Assembly: GCF_947487575.1 (NCBI RefSeq)
Contig: NZ_CANKXG010000005.1
Location: 124,001 to 188,000, forward strand
Length of the DNA: 64,000 bases
Direction: 5' to 3'
Source: an uncultured Algibacter sp.
GTDB lineage: Bacteria; Bacteroidota; Bacteroidia; Flavobacteriales; Flavobacteriaceae
Shown: piece by piece, positions 45,971 to 55,893 of the stretch
Layout of the letters: each line of letters starts with the position of its first letter
Position numbering within the stretch: position 1 is the stretch's first letter
Translations under genes and position numbers: made by a program
The notes under the pieces: generated by a model
Databases searched by the model: none
Told to the model about the DNA's origin: nothing
The model's input: only the letters and a program-made list of their open reading frames with translations

Positions 45971-48900
45971 ATGACTAAAACTACTTATGTAAGCAAAGGA
46001 CTTGTTTTGTTACTCCTTTTATTGAGTTTGCCATTATTTGCACAAAATTATGTTCCTTTTACGCCTAGATTTAATCAAGATTTAAAAGGAGATATTCAAT
46101 TAATAGGAAATAATATATTAGGTCCTGATAACAATGCATTTAATGATGGTACGGTGTACAATCATAATGTGGAAATGGTATATATTGATATTGATGGTGA
46201 TGCTACTACATTTAATTCTTCAAGTGCAGATTTAACAATTCCAAATCCAGGATGTTATAGAATAATACATGCGGGATTATATTGGGGAGCGGTAACAGAA
46301 GGAGCAGAACCTTTTACTAATGTTAAATTTAGAGGTCCTACGGGTGGATATAATGATATTGTGGGAACCGTTATTTTTGACGCTGCAGGAACATCGGTTG
46401 ATGGTGGCGATAGTTTTCCTTATGCCTGTTATGCAGATGTAACTTCAATTGTTACAAGCTTAGCTTCAGATTTAGGAACGTATACTGTAGCAAATGTTTC
46501 GTCTTTACAAGGGGAAACAGCTAATTTTACACCTTATAATGGTACTGGTAATTCTGCAGGTTGGTCACTTTATATTGTATATGAAGACCCTACATTACCC
46601 GGTAAATCAATAACTAGTTTTGATGGTTTTAGTGCCATTAGTGTTCCAGGAGGAAACACGGCCTTAGATATCCCTGTTTCAGGATTTAGAACCATTCCTG
46701 CTCCTGCACCTGTAAGAGCAAATTTTGCATTTGCTACTTTAGAAGGTGATAGTCCAATTCTAGGTGATCAATTATTGCTTAATGGTTTAAATTTATCAAC
46801 TGCAGATAGACCAGCAACTAACTTTTTTAATAGTTCGGTAACACAATTGAGCGCTTTACCTGTAACTAATAGAAACCCAAATAGTACTAATACTTTAGGT
46901 TTTGATACTGGAGTGATTGTCGTGCCAAATCCAGCAAATTCTGTTATAGCAAATGATGCGACTTCAGCTACTGTTCGTTTAGAAACAAGTGGAGATACTT
47001 ATTTTCCATATTTTTTCTCTTTAGCTGTAGATATTATTGAGCCTAATATTGTATTAACTAAAATTGTAGAGGATGCTGCTGGAAATGATATTGGAGGTAT
47101 GCTTGTAAACCTTGGAGACGAACTAAATTATGTATTAGGGTTTCAAAATACAGGAAATGATGATGCAACAAATCTTATAATTAGGGATATTCTTCCAACT
47201 AATATTGTATTTAATTACCCAGCGGATGTTGGATTGTTACCAGCAGGAGTAACAGTACAAAGCTACAATCCAACAACAAGAGAACTTGTTTTTAGTGTTG
47301 ATAATTCTGTGGTTGAAGAAAATGACCCTGTTCAAGAAATTCGTTTTAAGGTTACCGTAGTTTCAACATGTAGTTTGTTGACTGATGCTTGTTCTAATAT
47401 AATCAGTAATCAGGCATTTTCAACATATAACGGGACATTGAATCCTACATTTACAATTTCAGATGACCCAAGTTTTAATACTAATACAGGTTGTTTATTA
47501 ACTCCTGGAGCGACTAATTTTTTAGCGGATATAGACTGTGTTTTTGAAGAAGAAGTTATTCTTTGTGGAGCAAGTACGGTGTTGACATCAGGCAGTGGAT
47601 ATGACTCTTATTCATGGTCTACAAGCCCTACAGGAACACCAGTAATAGGAACAACGCAATCAATAACAGTTACGTCAACAGGGACATATTATGTGGAAAA
47701 TACGGCCATTGCACCTTGTCAATCAACAAGTCAAGTTTTTGAAGTAATTACTTTTGGAGCAGGTGTAACTAATCCAGTAATTCCGTTTGCCGATCAGGTT
47801 GTTATTTGCCCTAATGATGGTAAAGAACTACCAAATATATTTTTATGTGGAGGTAATGGTCCAAGACTTATTGAAACTAATATTACGGATACGACATCTA
47901 TTATTTGGGAACAGTTAGATGAAACGAGTTGTACAGCTGTTACTAACTTAGACTGTGCAAATGAAGATGCTGCTTGTACTTGGAATGAAGTAACAACAGG
48001 TCCTAATTTTATGGCAGATACTGCTGGGCAATTCAGACTAACTTTAAACTACGATGGAGGATGTTTCAACCAGTTTTATTTTAATGTTTATACAAACTTA
48101 TTAGTACCTACAGTAACATCAAGAGATATTTATTGTACCACGCCAGGTGAAATTGTTATTGGCAGTGTTCCTAGTGGATACGAGTTTAGTATTGATGGTG
48201 TAAACTATCAAAACAGCAATGTGTTTTCGGTAAATACAGCTGGTATTTATTCTGTATATATTAAACAAATAGGAGTAGACCCTAATCCATGTATATTCAC
48301 AGTACCAGATGTACAAATACGACAAACAGATTTTACAGTTTCAACTATAGTTACTCAACCACTTTGTTATGGAGATTTAGGAAGTGTTTCGATAGCTGCT
48401 AATGATGTACGTCCACAATATTACTTTTCAATCTCACAAGGAGGAACTTTAGTAAATAATGTAGGGCCAATAAATCCAAATAGTTATACATTCTCAAACT
48501 TAAATCCTGGAACATATACCATTGATGTTTCTACCGAAGATGGTTGTGTACACTCTGAAGATATTGATATTGTAGAACCTGATTTATTAGAAGCAACTTC
48601 AGCATTAACAACACCATTAACATGTACTGATGGTGAAATTACTATTTATCCAACAGGAGGAACACCTCCATATTTTTATTTTGTAAACGGTGCAACAGCT
48701 TTTCAAACCATACCAACTATACCAGTTTCAAGCCCAGGTATATTTAATATTGTAGTTGTTGATTCCAATAATTGTTCTGCGGAAACATCTATTACTGTTG
48801 ATGCTATTCCTGCTCCAGAATTCACTGTTAATGCAACTGATATTGCATGTTCTGATACTGGAGATGTAGGTGTTATAACTTTTAATGTTACAAACCCAAA

Positions 48901-51900
48901 TGGAAATACTTTAGAATACAGTATTGATAACGGTTCTACATTCTCAAATTCAAATGTTTTTACTGGTTTAGCAAATGGGACTTATGATGTTGTGGTTCAG
49001 TATAGTTCTGGGCCAAGTGTGTGTATCACAGCCCCACAATCCGTTAGTATAATAACTTTAGCAAGCGTTACGGGTACAGCTACATTAACAACACCGTATA
49101 GTTGTATTTCGGATGGGATTATTACAGTTTCAGGAGTTACAGGAGGAACAGCTCCTTATACATATAGTCTTGATGGTGTAAATTTCCAATCTGGAACAAC
49201 ATTTACAGGATTGACAGAAGGAGCGTATACCGTAACTATAAGAGATTCTAGTGGATGTGCATTTATAGCAGCTCCAATTATAATAGATGCGCTTAATCCA
49301 CCAACAGATATGGATTTTAGCAGTACAACATTAAGTTGTCCTGCAATTACTTCAGATGTTACTATTACTGGAACAACTGGAGGAGCTGCACCTTTAGAAT
49401 ATCAAATTATAGCACCAAGCGGGGCAGCAACAGTATATCAAGCATCAAATATTTTTATTGGATTAAGTCCAGACACTTATACATTCCAAGTTAGAGATGC
49501 TAATGGTTGTGTTTATAGTGAAACATATACAATTGCACCATTACCTCCAATAACTGTAAATACAGTAATTACGAAAGATTTAGATTGTACAGCATCATCA
49601 GATGGTATTATAACTGGAACAATTTTAGGAGGAATAGCACCATTTACATATGCTGTTTCATTTAATGGAAGCGCCTATAGTGGTTCTAATGCTGTTGCAG
49701 GAACATCATTTACACATACCGCAACTACAGATGGAACTTATCAATTTCAAATAACTGATGCTAATGGTTGTATTGCAGAATCTGCATTACAAACTATTAA
49801 TGCTCCAGTTTTAGTAACGGCTTCCGAAGTATTAACTAATCCTACTTGTAATGGTTATAGCGATGGTTCTATTACATTAACAGCCTTAACAGGTCAAGCA
49901 CCATTTACTTATAGTCTTGATGGAGGAACAACTTTTGTATCGTCAAATGTATTTGGTGGTTTAATTGCTGGAAATTACAACTATGTTATAAGAGATAGCA
50001 GAAGTTGTGAGGTAGCAGGAACAGTTAGTTTAGCTAATCCTTTACCAATAGATGTTACAATTAATAGAAACCCTGTACAATGTATTGCAAATGCCAACGC
50101 ACCAGGAAGCTTAGATATAACTGTTGATTCTGGCGGTGTTGCTCCTTTTGTTTATTCTTTATATGATAATACATATACCCAAGTAGGAGCAAGTGTTACA
50201 ACAGTATCAACAACGCATACTTTTTCAGGTTTATCTTTTGGCGATTATTATGTTACCATTGTTGATTCTAATGGATGTGAATATAGAAGTGATGCACAAA
50301 GAATAGAGACTCCACCAAGTATTAGCCTAGTTAGTAACGTAACTACGGGCTCATGTGCCACAGGTGCTACAGTAGATATTTCAGTTGTTTCTGGTGCAGG
50401 GCCATTTACATATTCTATATTTGGACAACCAGCAACAATTTTTGGACCTACAGTATCAACAACTCACACCTTTACTGGATTAAACCATGGTGTTACATAT
50501 CAATTTCAAGTTATCGATTCTGGAGGTTGTTTTTCAATTATAGAAGTTACTACACCTATTTTATCTGCAATAGATATTGATGCCGTTACAACAACAGATG
50601 TTAGTTGCAATGGTGATAATGATGGCACGGTTAACTTTACCGTATTAAATTATGATGCTTCGGTAACTTCAATATATTATGAAGTTCAAGATGAATTAAC
50701 AAACACACCTATTATTCCGGCGCAAAATGGCACATTTACTGGGTTAACTGGAGCTTCTGTTAGTGGAAGTATTTCAGGATTACCAGCAGGTAATTATACA
50801 CTATTTGTTAGAGAAGCAGACGGTACGTTGTGTACAACATCAGAATTATTTGAAATTATTCAACCTATTCAACCGCTTGTATCAGCCGTTACTTCAGAAA
50901 TTAATGCAAATTGTAACGTCGGAGCACAGGTAACTATAACCGCAACAGGAGGTACAGGACCTTATCAATATGCATCAGGTGCACCTGGTTTTGTTCCAGT
51001 ATTAGCAGATTTTGGAACTAATAATGTTCTAAATTTAGATTATGCTATAAGAATGAATTGGGATATTGTTGTAAGAGATGTTAATGGTTGTGAAATTAGA
51101 ATTAATGAAACTATTGACTTAGACCCAGAACCTATAATTGATGCATTATTAAATAATCAATGTACAATTGCAGAAGGTGATTTTGAAATAGATGTTACAT
51201 TAACAACTGCTGGTATAGCACCATATACTTACAGTATTGATGGTGGCGCTTTTCAAACTAGAACAGCACCTTTTACGGTTTCAAATTTATCATCAGGAAC
51301 CCACACCATTGAGGTACAAGATGCTAATGGTTGTGGCAACTTAGTTTCGGTAGATATTGAAGCTCCATTAGAAATTGTACCAACACTAACAGCGTTATCA
51401 ACTTGTAATAATGACGATGGAGAAATAACTATTACTGGTTCAGGAGGTACAGGTACATACGCCTATACTATAACTCCAAATCCAGCATCAATTTCTTTAA
51501 CAGGAAATGTATTTTCTGGAGTGCCACCTGGAACTTACAGTGTTACAATAACAGATACTGTAACAACTTGTTTTGAAAATGTTACTGTTGTAATTCCAGA
51601 AGCAGTTCCGCCAACATTTACTACAACACCAACGGCTGTAACATGTTTTGGAGACAATAATGGTAGTTTTGAACTTAATGTAAATGACTATTCAGGAGCT
51701 TATACTTATGAAGTTTTTGATAGTTTATCAGTTTCAGTATTTGGAGTAGTAAATGCAAATACGTCTACAAATCCAGAATTAGTTACAGGGCTTTTAGCAG
51801 GAACGTATTCAGTAGTCATTACAGAAATAGCTAGTCCGTTTTGTTCATCAACATCTAGTGTAATTATTCCATCACCATCCGAAGCTCTTGATTTGACTGC

Positions 51901-54145
51901 TTTAGAAACATCTAACGTAACGTGTGATGATGATAAAGGAACAATAACAGCTACAGCAACAGGAGGTTGGGGAACTTATGAATATGAACTAACTGGAACA
52001 GCTACGGTAACTTATTCTTCAAACGGAACATTTACTAATTTATCAGCTGGTACATATACTGTTAATGTTAGAGATGCTGGTGGCTGTATAGATTCAGAAA
52101 CCATAACTCTTAATTTACCAACACCTATAGATGCCTCAATTTCGGCCATTCCTACTTTGCTATCATGCTTTGGAGATACCAATGCAAGTATTACAGTAAG
52201 TGCAGTAACTGGCGGTGAAGGCACTAATTATAGTTACACGCTTAATATGCTTACTCCAACTGTGAGTGCTTCTGGTCCGCAAACATCTCCAACTTTTGAT
52301 GATTTAGGAGCAGGAACCTATAATGTAGTTGTATCTGATGGATATAATTGTGAATTCACTACTGCTAATGTTGTTATTAATCAACCTACAGAAGTTGAAG
52401 CAAGTTTAGTAAAAGCAACATCTCAAACGTGTACAACGCAAACTACATTAACATTAAGTGCAACTGGAGGAACAGGAGCTTACGAATATAGTGATACAGC
52501 TTCTTTTACAACTATATTAGGAACGTTTGCTACATCAGCAACTTTTTCAGTAACTATTGGAAATTATGCATATTATGTTAGAGATGCTAATGGTTGTTCT
52601 TCAATAGTTTCAAACGAAATTACTAACGCCCCATTACCTACATTAACCGTTAGTTTAGATACTACTAATGCAGTAATAAATTGTGCTGGAGATGACAATG
52701 GTGTTATTATCGCTTCCGCGGAAGGGGGGCTTGGTAGTTATGTGTATACTTTACAGGATACATCAGGAAATCCTATAACACCAGTAACTCAAGACAGTCC
52801 TGGAGTATTTACAAATCTTCCAGTAGGAAATTATCAAGTACAAGTAGATAGTGGAGATTGCTTAGAAGTTTCTGCTGTTGCACCAATTATAAATGCCGCT
52901 TCTCCTTTAGATGTATCGTTCAATCCTATTGATGTAACCTGTAATGGAGAAAATGATGGGATGTTAGAAATTACCACCTCTGGAGGTTCTGGAACTATAA
53001 AATATGCGATTTCTCCACAATTAGATCAATTTTTTGATGTAGAAACTGTTGAAAATCTAGCACCTGGAATTTATGATATTGTAGTTCAAGATGAATTAGG
53101 TTGTTATGTAACGTATAATTTCGAAATAGAACAACCAGACCCATTAGGCTTTACTTATACTGTTATTAGTGAAGCACCTTGTGATGGTGATTCAATAGGA
53201 GAGTTTACTATAGAAATATTTGGAGGAGAGGCTCCATATAGTGTGAGTTTAGATGATGTAACATATACACCGCTTCCACTTGGTACAACAATCTATACAT
53301 TTTCTGGATTAGAAGGTGGCGAAAAAATGGTTTACGTTCTAGATAGTGGTAACTGTGGAGGTGATAGTCCGTTTTCTGTTCCATTACAAGACCCAGTAAT
53401 TCTTGAGCCATTAGCTAATGTTGATTATGAGTGTATTAATGATTTAACAAATAATACAAATACAGTTACTAATAGAGTTACAGTAACTATTGATTCAAGT
53501 ATAGTAGATACATCCGTTTTAGAATACTCACTTGACGGAGGCACTTTTGCAACTGGCACTGGCATATATGAAAATTTAACACCAGGACCGCATAGTATTG
53601 CAGTACGTCATCCAAATGGTTGTGTTCAAATTACGGATAATGGGATTCCTTTCGAAATAGATACATTTCAAATTTTAGCTTTAGCAATCGATGATGGCGG
53701 GTTAAACGAAATTGTTGCTGTTGCAACTGGTGGAGCGGAACCATACGAATTTAGATTAAATGGACAGTCTTATGGTGATGAAAATACCTTCTTGATTTTT
53801 GAATCAGGAGATTATACAGTTACAGTTATTGATGCTAATGGTTGCGAAGTTTCTGCAACACGATTTTTTGAATATGTAGATGTTTGTATACCAAACTATT
53901 TCACACCTAATGGTGATGGTAATTTGGATGGGTGGGGCCCAGGTTGTGCCAATCAATATAAAAACTTAACCTTCGATATTTTTGATAGATATGGACGAAA
54001 AATAGCAACCTTAAGAATAGGGGATAAATGGGATGGAAAGTATAAAGGTATAGAATTGCCTTCTGGAGATTATTGGTATGTTGTAAAATTGAATGAATCG
54101 CGAGACGATCGCGAATTTGTAGGACACTTTACATTATATAGGTAG
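45971..54145 (+). CDS. Giant SprB-like adhesin with type B T9SS sorting domain
   Basis: A 2724-residue exported surface protein. A signal peptide ends PLFAQN. The N-terminal 350 residues are a beta-rich domain (CYRIIHAGLYWGAV, YNGTGNSAGWSLYIVYED), followed by a DUF11-like repeat (VLTKIVEDAAGNDIGGMLVNL). About residues 560-2630 consist of some twenty or more SprB-type repeats, each with a pattern like GGTAPYTYSLDG and ending in R/TDANGC. The last 85 residues are the gliding-motility-associated C-terminal (type B) domain: CIPNYFTPNGDGNLDGWG, FDIFDRYGRKIA, WDGKYKGIELPSGDYWYVV. It is secreted by T9SS and attached via the PorP/SprF protein encoded next. SprB-like proteins are moved along the surface in gliding. 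Confidence 0.95.
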   Translation: MTKTTYVSKGLVLLLLLLSLPLFAQNYVPFTPRFNQDLKGDIQLIGNNILGPDNNAFNDGTVYNHNVEMVYIDIDGDATTFNSSSADLTIPNPGCYRIIHAGLYWGAVTEGAEPFTNVKFRGPTGGYNDIVGTVIFDAAGTSVDGGDSFPYACYADVTSIVTSLASDLGTYTVANVSSLQGETANFTPYNGTGNSAGWSLYIVYEDPTLPGKSITSFDGFSAISVPGGNTALDIPVSGFRTIPAPAPVRANFAFATLEGDSPILGDQLLLNGLNLSTADRPATNFFNSSVTQLSALPVTNRNPNSTNTLGFDTGVIVVPNPANSVIANDATSATVRLETSGDTYFPYFFSLAVDIIEPNIVLTKIVEDAAGNDIGGMLVNLGDELNYVLGFQNTGNDDATNLIIRDILPTNIVFNYPADVGLLPAGVTVQSYNPTTRELVFSVDNSVVEENDPVQEIRFKVTVVSTCSLLTDACSNIISNQAFSTYNGTLNPTFTISDDPSFNTNTGCLLTPGATNFLADIDCVFEEEVILCGASTVLTSGSGYDSYSWSTSPTGTPVIGTTQSITVTSTGTYYVENTAIAPCQSTSQVFEVITFGAGVTNPVIPFADQVVICPNDGKELPNIFLCGGNGPRLIETNITDTTSIIWEQLDETSCTAVTNLDCANEDAACTWNEVTTGPNFMADTAGQFRLTLNYDGGCFNQFYFNVYTNLLVPTVTSRDIYCTTPGEIVIGSVPSGYEFSIDGVNYQNSNVFSVNTAGIYSVYIKQIGVDPNPCIFTVPDVQIRQTDFTVSTIVTQPLCYGDLGSVSIAANDVRPQYYFSISQGGTLVNNVGPINPNSYTFSNLNPGTYTIDVSTEDGCVHSEDIDIVEPDLLEATSALTTPLTCTDGEITIYPTGGTPPYFYFVNGATAFQTIPTIPVSSPGIFNIVVVDSNNCSAETSITVDAIPAPEFTVNATDIACSDTGDVGVITFNVTNPNGNTLEYSIDNGSTFSNSNVFTGLANGTYDVVVQYSSGPSVCITAPQSVSIITLASVTGTATLTTPYSCISDGIITVSGVTGGTAPYTYSLDGVNFQSGTTFTGLTEGAYTVTIRDSSGCAFIAAPIIIDALNPPTDMDFSSTTLSCPAITSDVTITGTTGGAAPLEYQIIAPSGAATVYQASNIFIGLSPDTYTFQVRDANGCVYSETYTIAPLPPITVNTVITKDLDCTASSDGIITGTILGGIAPFTYAVSFNGSAYSGSNAVAGTSFTHTATTDGTYQFQITDANGCIAESALQTINAPVLVTASEVLTNPTCNGYSDGSITLTALTGQAPFTYSLDGGTTFVSSNVFGGLIAGNYNYVIRDSRSCEVAGTVSLANPLPIDVTINRNPVQCIANANAPGSLDITVDSGGVAPFVYSLYDNTYTQVGASVTTVSTTHTFSGLSFGDYYVTIVDSNGCEYRSDAQRIETPPSISLVSNVTTGSCATGATVDISVVSGAGPFTYSIFGQPATIFGPTVSTTHTFTGLNHGVTYQFQVIDSGGCFSIIEVTTPILSAIDIDAVTTTDVSCNGDNDGTVNFTVLNYDASVTSIYYEVQDELTNTPIIPAQNGTFTGLTGASVSGSISGLPAGNYTLFVREADGTLCTTSELFEIIQPIQPLVSAVTSEINANCNVGAQVTITATGGTGPYQYASGAPGFVPVLADFGTNNVLNLDYAIRMNWDIVVRDVNGCEIRINETIDLDPEPIIDALLNNQCTIAEGDFEIDVTLTTAGIAPYTYSIDGGAFQTRTAPFTVSNLSSGTHTIEVQDANGCGNLVSVDIEAPLEIVPTLTALSTCNNDDGEITITGSGGTGTYAYTITPNPASISLTGNVFSGVPPGTYSVTITDTVTTCFENVTVVIPEAVPPTFTTTPTAVTCFGDNNGSFELNVNDYSGAYTYEVFDSLSVSVFGVVNANTSTNPELVTGLLAGTYSVVITEIASPFCSSTSSVIIPSPSEALDLTALETSNVTCDDDKGTITATATGGWGTYEYELTGTATVTYSSNGTFTNLSAGTYTVNVRDAGGCIDSETITLNLPTPIDASISAIPTLLSCFGDTNASITVSAVTGGEGTNYSYTLNMLTPTVSASGPQTSPTFDDLGAGTYNVVVSDGYNCEFTTANVVINQPTEVEASLVKATSQTCTTQTTLTLSATGGTGAYEYSDTASFTTILGTFATSATFSVTIGNYAYYVRDANGCSSIVSNEITNAPLPTLTVSLDTTNAVINCAGDDNGVIIASAEGGLGSYVYTLQDTSGNPITPVTQDSPGVFTNLPVGNYQVQVDSGDCLEVSAVAPIINAASPLDVSFNPIDVTCNGENDGMLEITTSGGSGTIKYAISPQLDQFFDVETVENLAPGIYDIVVQDELGCYVTYNFEIEQPDPLGFTYTVISEAPCDGDSIGEFTIEIFGGEAPYSVSLDDVTYTPLPLGTTIYTFSGLEGGEKMVYVLDSGNCGGDSPFSVPLQDPVILEPLANVDYECINDLTNNTNTVTNRVTVTIDSSIVDTSVLEYSLDGGTFATGTGIYENLTPGPHSIAVRHPNGCVQITDNGIPFEIDTFQILALAIDDGGLNEIVAVATGGAEPYEFRLNGQSYGDENTFLIFESGDYTVTVIDANGCEVSATRFFEYVDVCIPNYFTPNGDGNLDGWGPGCANQYKNLTFDIFDRYGRKIATLRIGDKWDGKYKGIELPSGDYWYVVKLNESRDDREFVGHFTLYR

Positions 54146-54167
54146 TTAGCCCCAAAACTAAAAAATT

Positions 54168-55151
54168 ATGCAATTAAAAAAATTATATATTGGTTTACTT
54201 CTCATGGTTATCTCAAATGGTTATAGCCAAGAGTTGAATTTGCCAGTATTTACACAATATTTAGCAGATAACGATTTTGTTGTTTCTCCTACTTACGCAG
54301 GTATTGGTGATAATTTAAAAATTAGAGCAAACGGATTAACACAATGGGTTGGTATAAAAAATGCGCCAGATAACGTATCTATATATGGTGATGTTAGAAT
54401 TGCAGACCGCTCTGGAGTTGGTTTGTCTTTTTATAAAGATAAAAATGGAAATACATTACAATCGGGTGGTAAAGTATCTTTTGCACACCACCTTGTTTTA
54501 GATTATTATTCAAAATTGTATTTGTCTTTTGGCGTTTCTTTTAATTGGAATAATTTCAGAATTGATATAGAGAATTTTAATACCACTCAAGAAAATCCAA
54601 TTATAGACCCCTTTGTTACTGACGACAGAAGTACTACTAATTATAATTTTGATGTTGGTGCTTTGTTGAGGTATAAAGGTGCTTTTTTTAGTTTTAATGT
54701 AAACAATATTTTAGATAAAAAGCTGGATGAAACCATACGTGTATCAGAGCCTAATTTGCTTTTAAACTATCAAATTTATGCTGGTTATACTTTTAAAGGG
54801 CCTAAAAAGAGTGGCTTGGAGTTTGAGCCTTCTATATATTATCAAATGTTTACCAGTGACAAACGCTCTAGTACCGATATTAATTTTAAGTTTAGAAAAT
54901 ACAATAGAGATTACGACTATTTTTGGGCAGGTATTTCATACCGATTCTTAAATGATCAGTTACTCAAACCTTTAAATGTAGGGCCAATGGTAGGATTCCA
55001 AAAGTCTATATTTTACTTTGGTTATGCCTACCAAATAACAACTAATGAGTTATCTGCATTTAATTCTGGTACTCATGTAATTACTATTGGATTAAACTTT
55101 TTACAAGGGATTAGCAATTGTCCTTGTACCCAAAGTGCGGTTCGTAAATAG
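54168..55151 (+). CDS. PorP/SprF family T9SS outer-membrane protein
   Basis: A 327-residue outer-membrane barrel protein, signal peptide ending GYSQE. Family features are LPVFTQYLADNDFVVSPTYAGIGD, RSGVGLSFYKDKNGNTLQSGGKVSFAHHL and LLRYKGAFFSFNVNNILDKKL. SprF-type proteins are needed for secretion and anchoring of their cognate SprB-type adhesin, and this gene starts 22 bp after the giant adhesin, its evident partner. It ends in NCPCTQSAVRK, a cysteine-containing tail. Confidence 0.93.
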   Translation: MQLKKLYIGLLLMVISNGYSQELNLPVFTQYLADNDFVVSPTYAGIGDNLKIRANGLTQWVGIKNAPDNVSIYGDVRIADRSGVGLSFYKDKNGNTLQSGGKVSFAHHLVLDYYSKLYLSFGVSFNWNNFRIDIENFNTTQENPIIDPFVTDDRSTTNYNFDVGALLRYKGAFFSFNVNNILDKKLDETIRVSEPNLLLNYQIYAGYTFKGPKKSGLEFEPSIYYQMFTSDKRSSTDINFKFRKYNRDYDYFWAGISYRFLNDQLLKPLNVGPMVGFQKSIFYFGYAYQITTNELSAFNSGTHVITIGLNFLQGISNCPCTQSAVRK

Positions 55152-55161
55152 TTGAGGTAAT

Positions 55162-55890
55162 TTATAGCTTGTTAAAGTTAAAATACTTTATAGATTGGAT
55201 ATTACCCTTAATGGAAACAGCTCCTACATAATTTTCTATTTGGGAAAAGGAAAATAACTTCCAAAGGTCTTTTTCATTATCATCCCATTTTGTTTCTAAT
55301 AATTCTGCCTTGTCATCTGATTCTATACTTACTGAAAATGAATCTAATGGAAATGAAAGACCTTTCGCTTTAGCTTTAATAAACGATTCTTTTCGGGTCC
55401 AACATCTATAAAAACCTTTTGCGTGTAAATTTTTAGGTAGTTTTTTTAAGGCTTTAATTTCTATATTTGAAAAGTAGTTTTTAGCAATATCTAAAATTTC
55501 AAAATTGGTTTTTATATCTTCTATATCGACGCCAATGTCGTTATTTAATACAAACCCTATCACTGCCTTATTACCCGAATGAGAAACATTAAATTTTAGA
55601 TTAGTTTTCATCCTGTAATCTGGCTTTCCAAATTGTCCATATTTAAATATGATGTCTTTGGGATTTGTTTTTAGATATTTACCTGATAACAGGCGCAATG
55701 CTCCTCTAGTAATTATAGAACAGTTTTTGTCTTTTTCAAATCTAAATTTTGAAGCTTTAATAATTTCATCATCAGTTAAGAAACTCTTTAAGTAATTAAT
55801 CTCATTTTCAGAAATATCAAAACTAATACACCAAACATGAACTTGATTTACGGCTAATAAGAAATTGTTGTTTTTTGAAAAGTGCGGCAC
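55162..55890 (-). CDS. Sfp-type 4'-phosphopantetheinyl transferase
   Basis: A 242-residue enzyme that activates carrier domains by attaching 4'-phosphopantetheine from CoA. The Mg-binding motif GVDIEDI and the WTRKESFIKAKAKGL motif are typical of the Sfp/HetI group, as is FNVSHSGNKAVIGF. It starts at a GTG three bases after the TAG stop of the C-PCP-TE synthetase, so it is translationally linked to the NRPS operon and serves its two visible PCP domains. Confidence 0.95.
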   Translation of the reverse strand: MPHFSKNNNFLLAVNQVHVWCISFDISENEINYLKSFLTDDEIIKASKFRFEKDKNCSIITRGALRLLSGKYLKTNPKDIIFKYGQFGKPDYRMKTNLKFNVSHSGNKAVIGFVLNNDIGVDIEDIKTNFEILDIAKNYFSNIEIKALKKLPKNLHAKGFYRCWTRKESFIKAKAKGLSFPLDSFSVSIESDDKAELLETKWDDNEKDLWKLFSFSQIENYVGAVSIKGNIQSIKYFNFNKL

Positions 55891-55893
55891 TTT

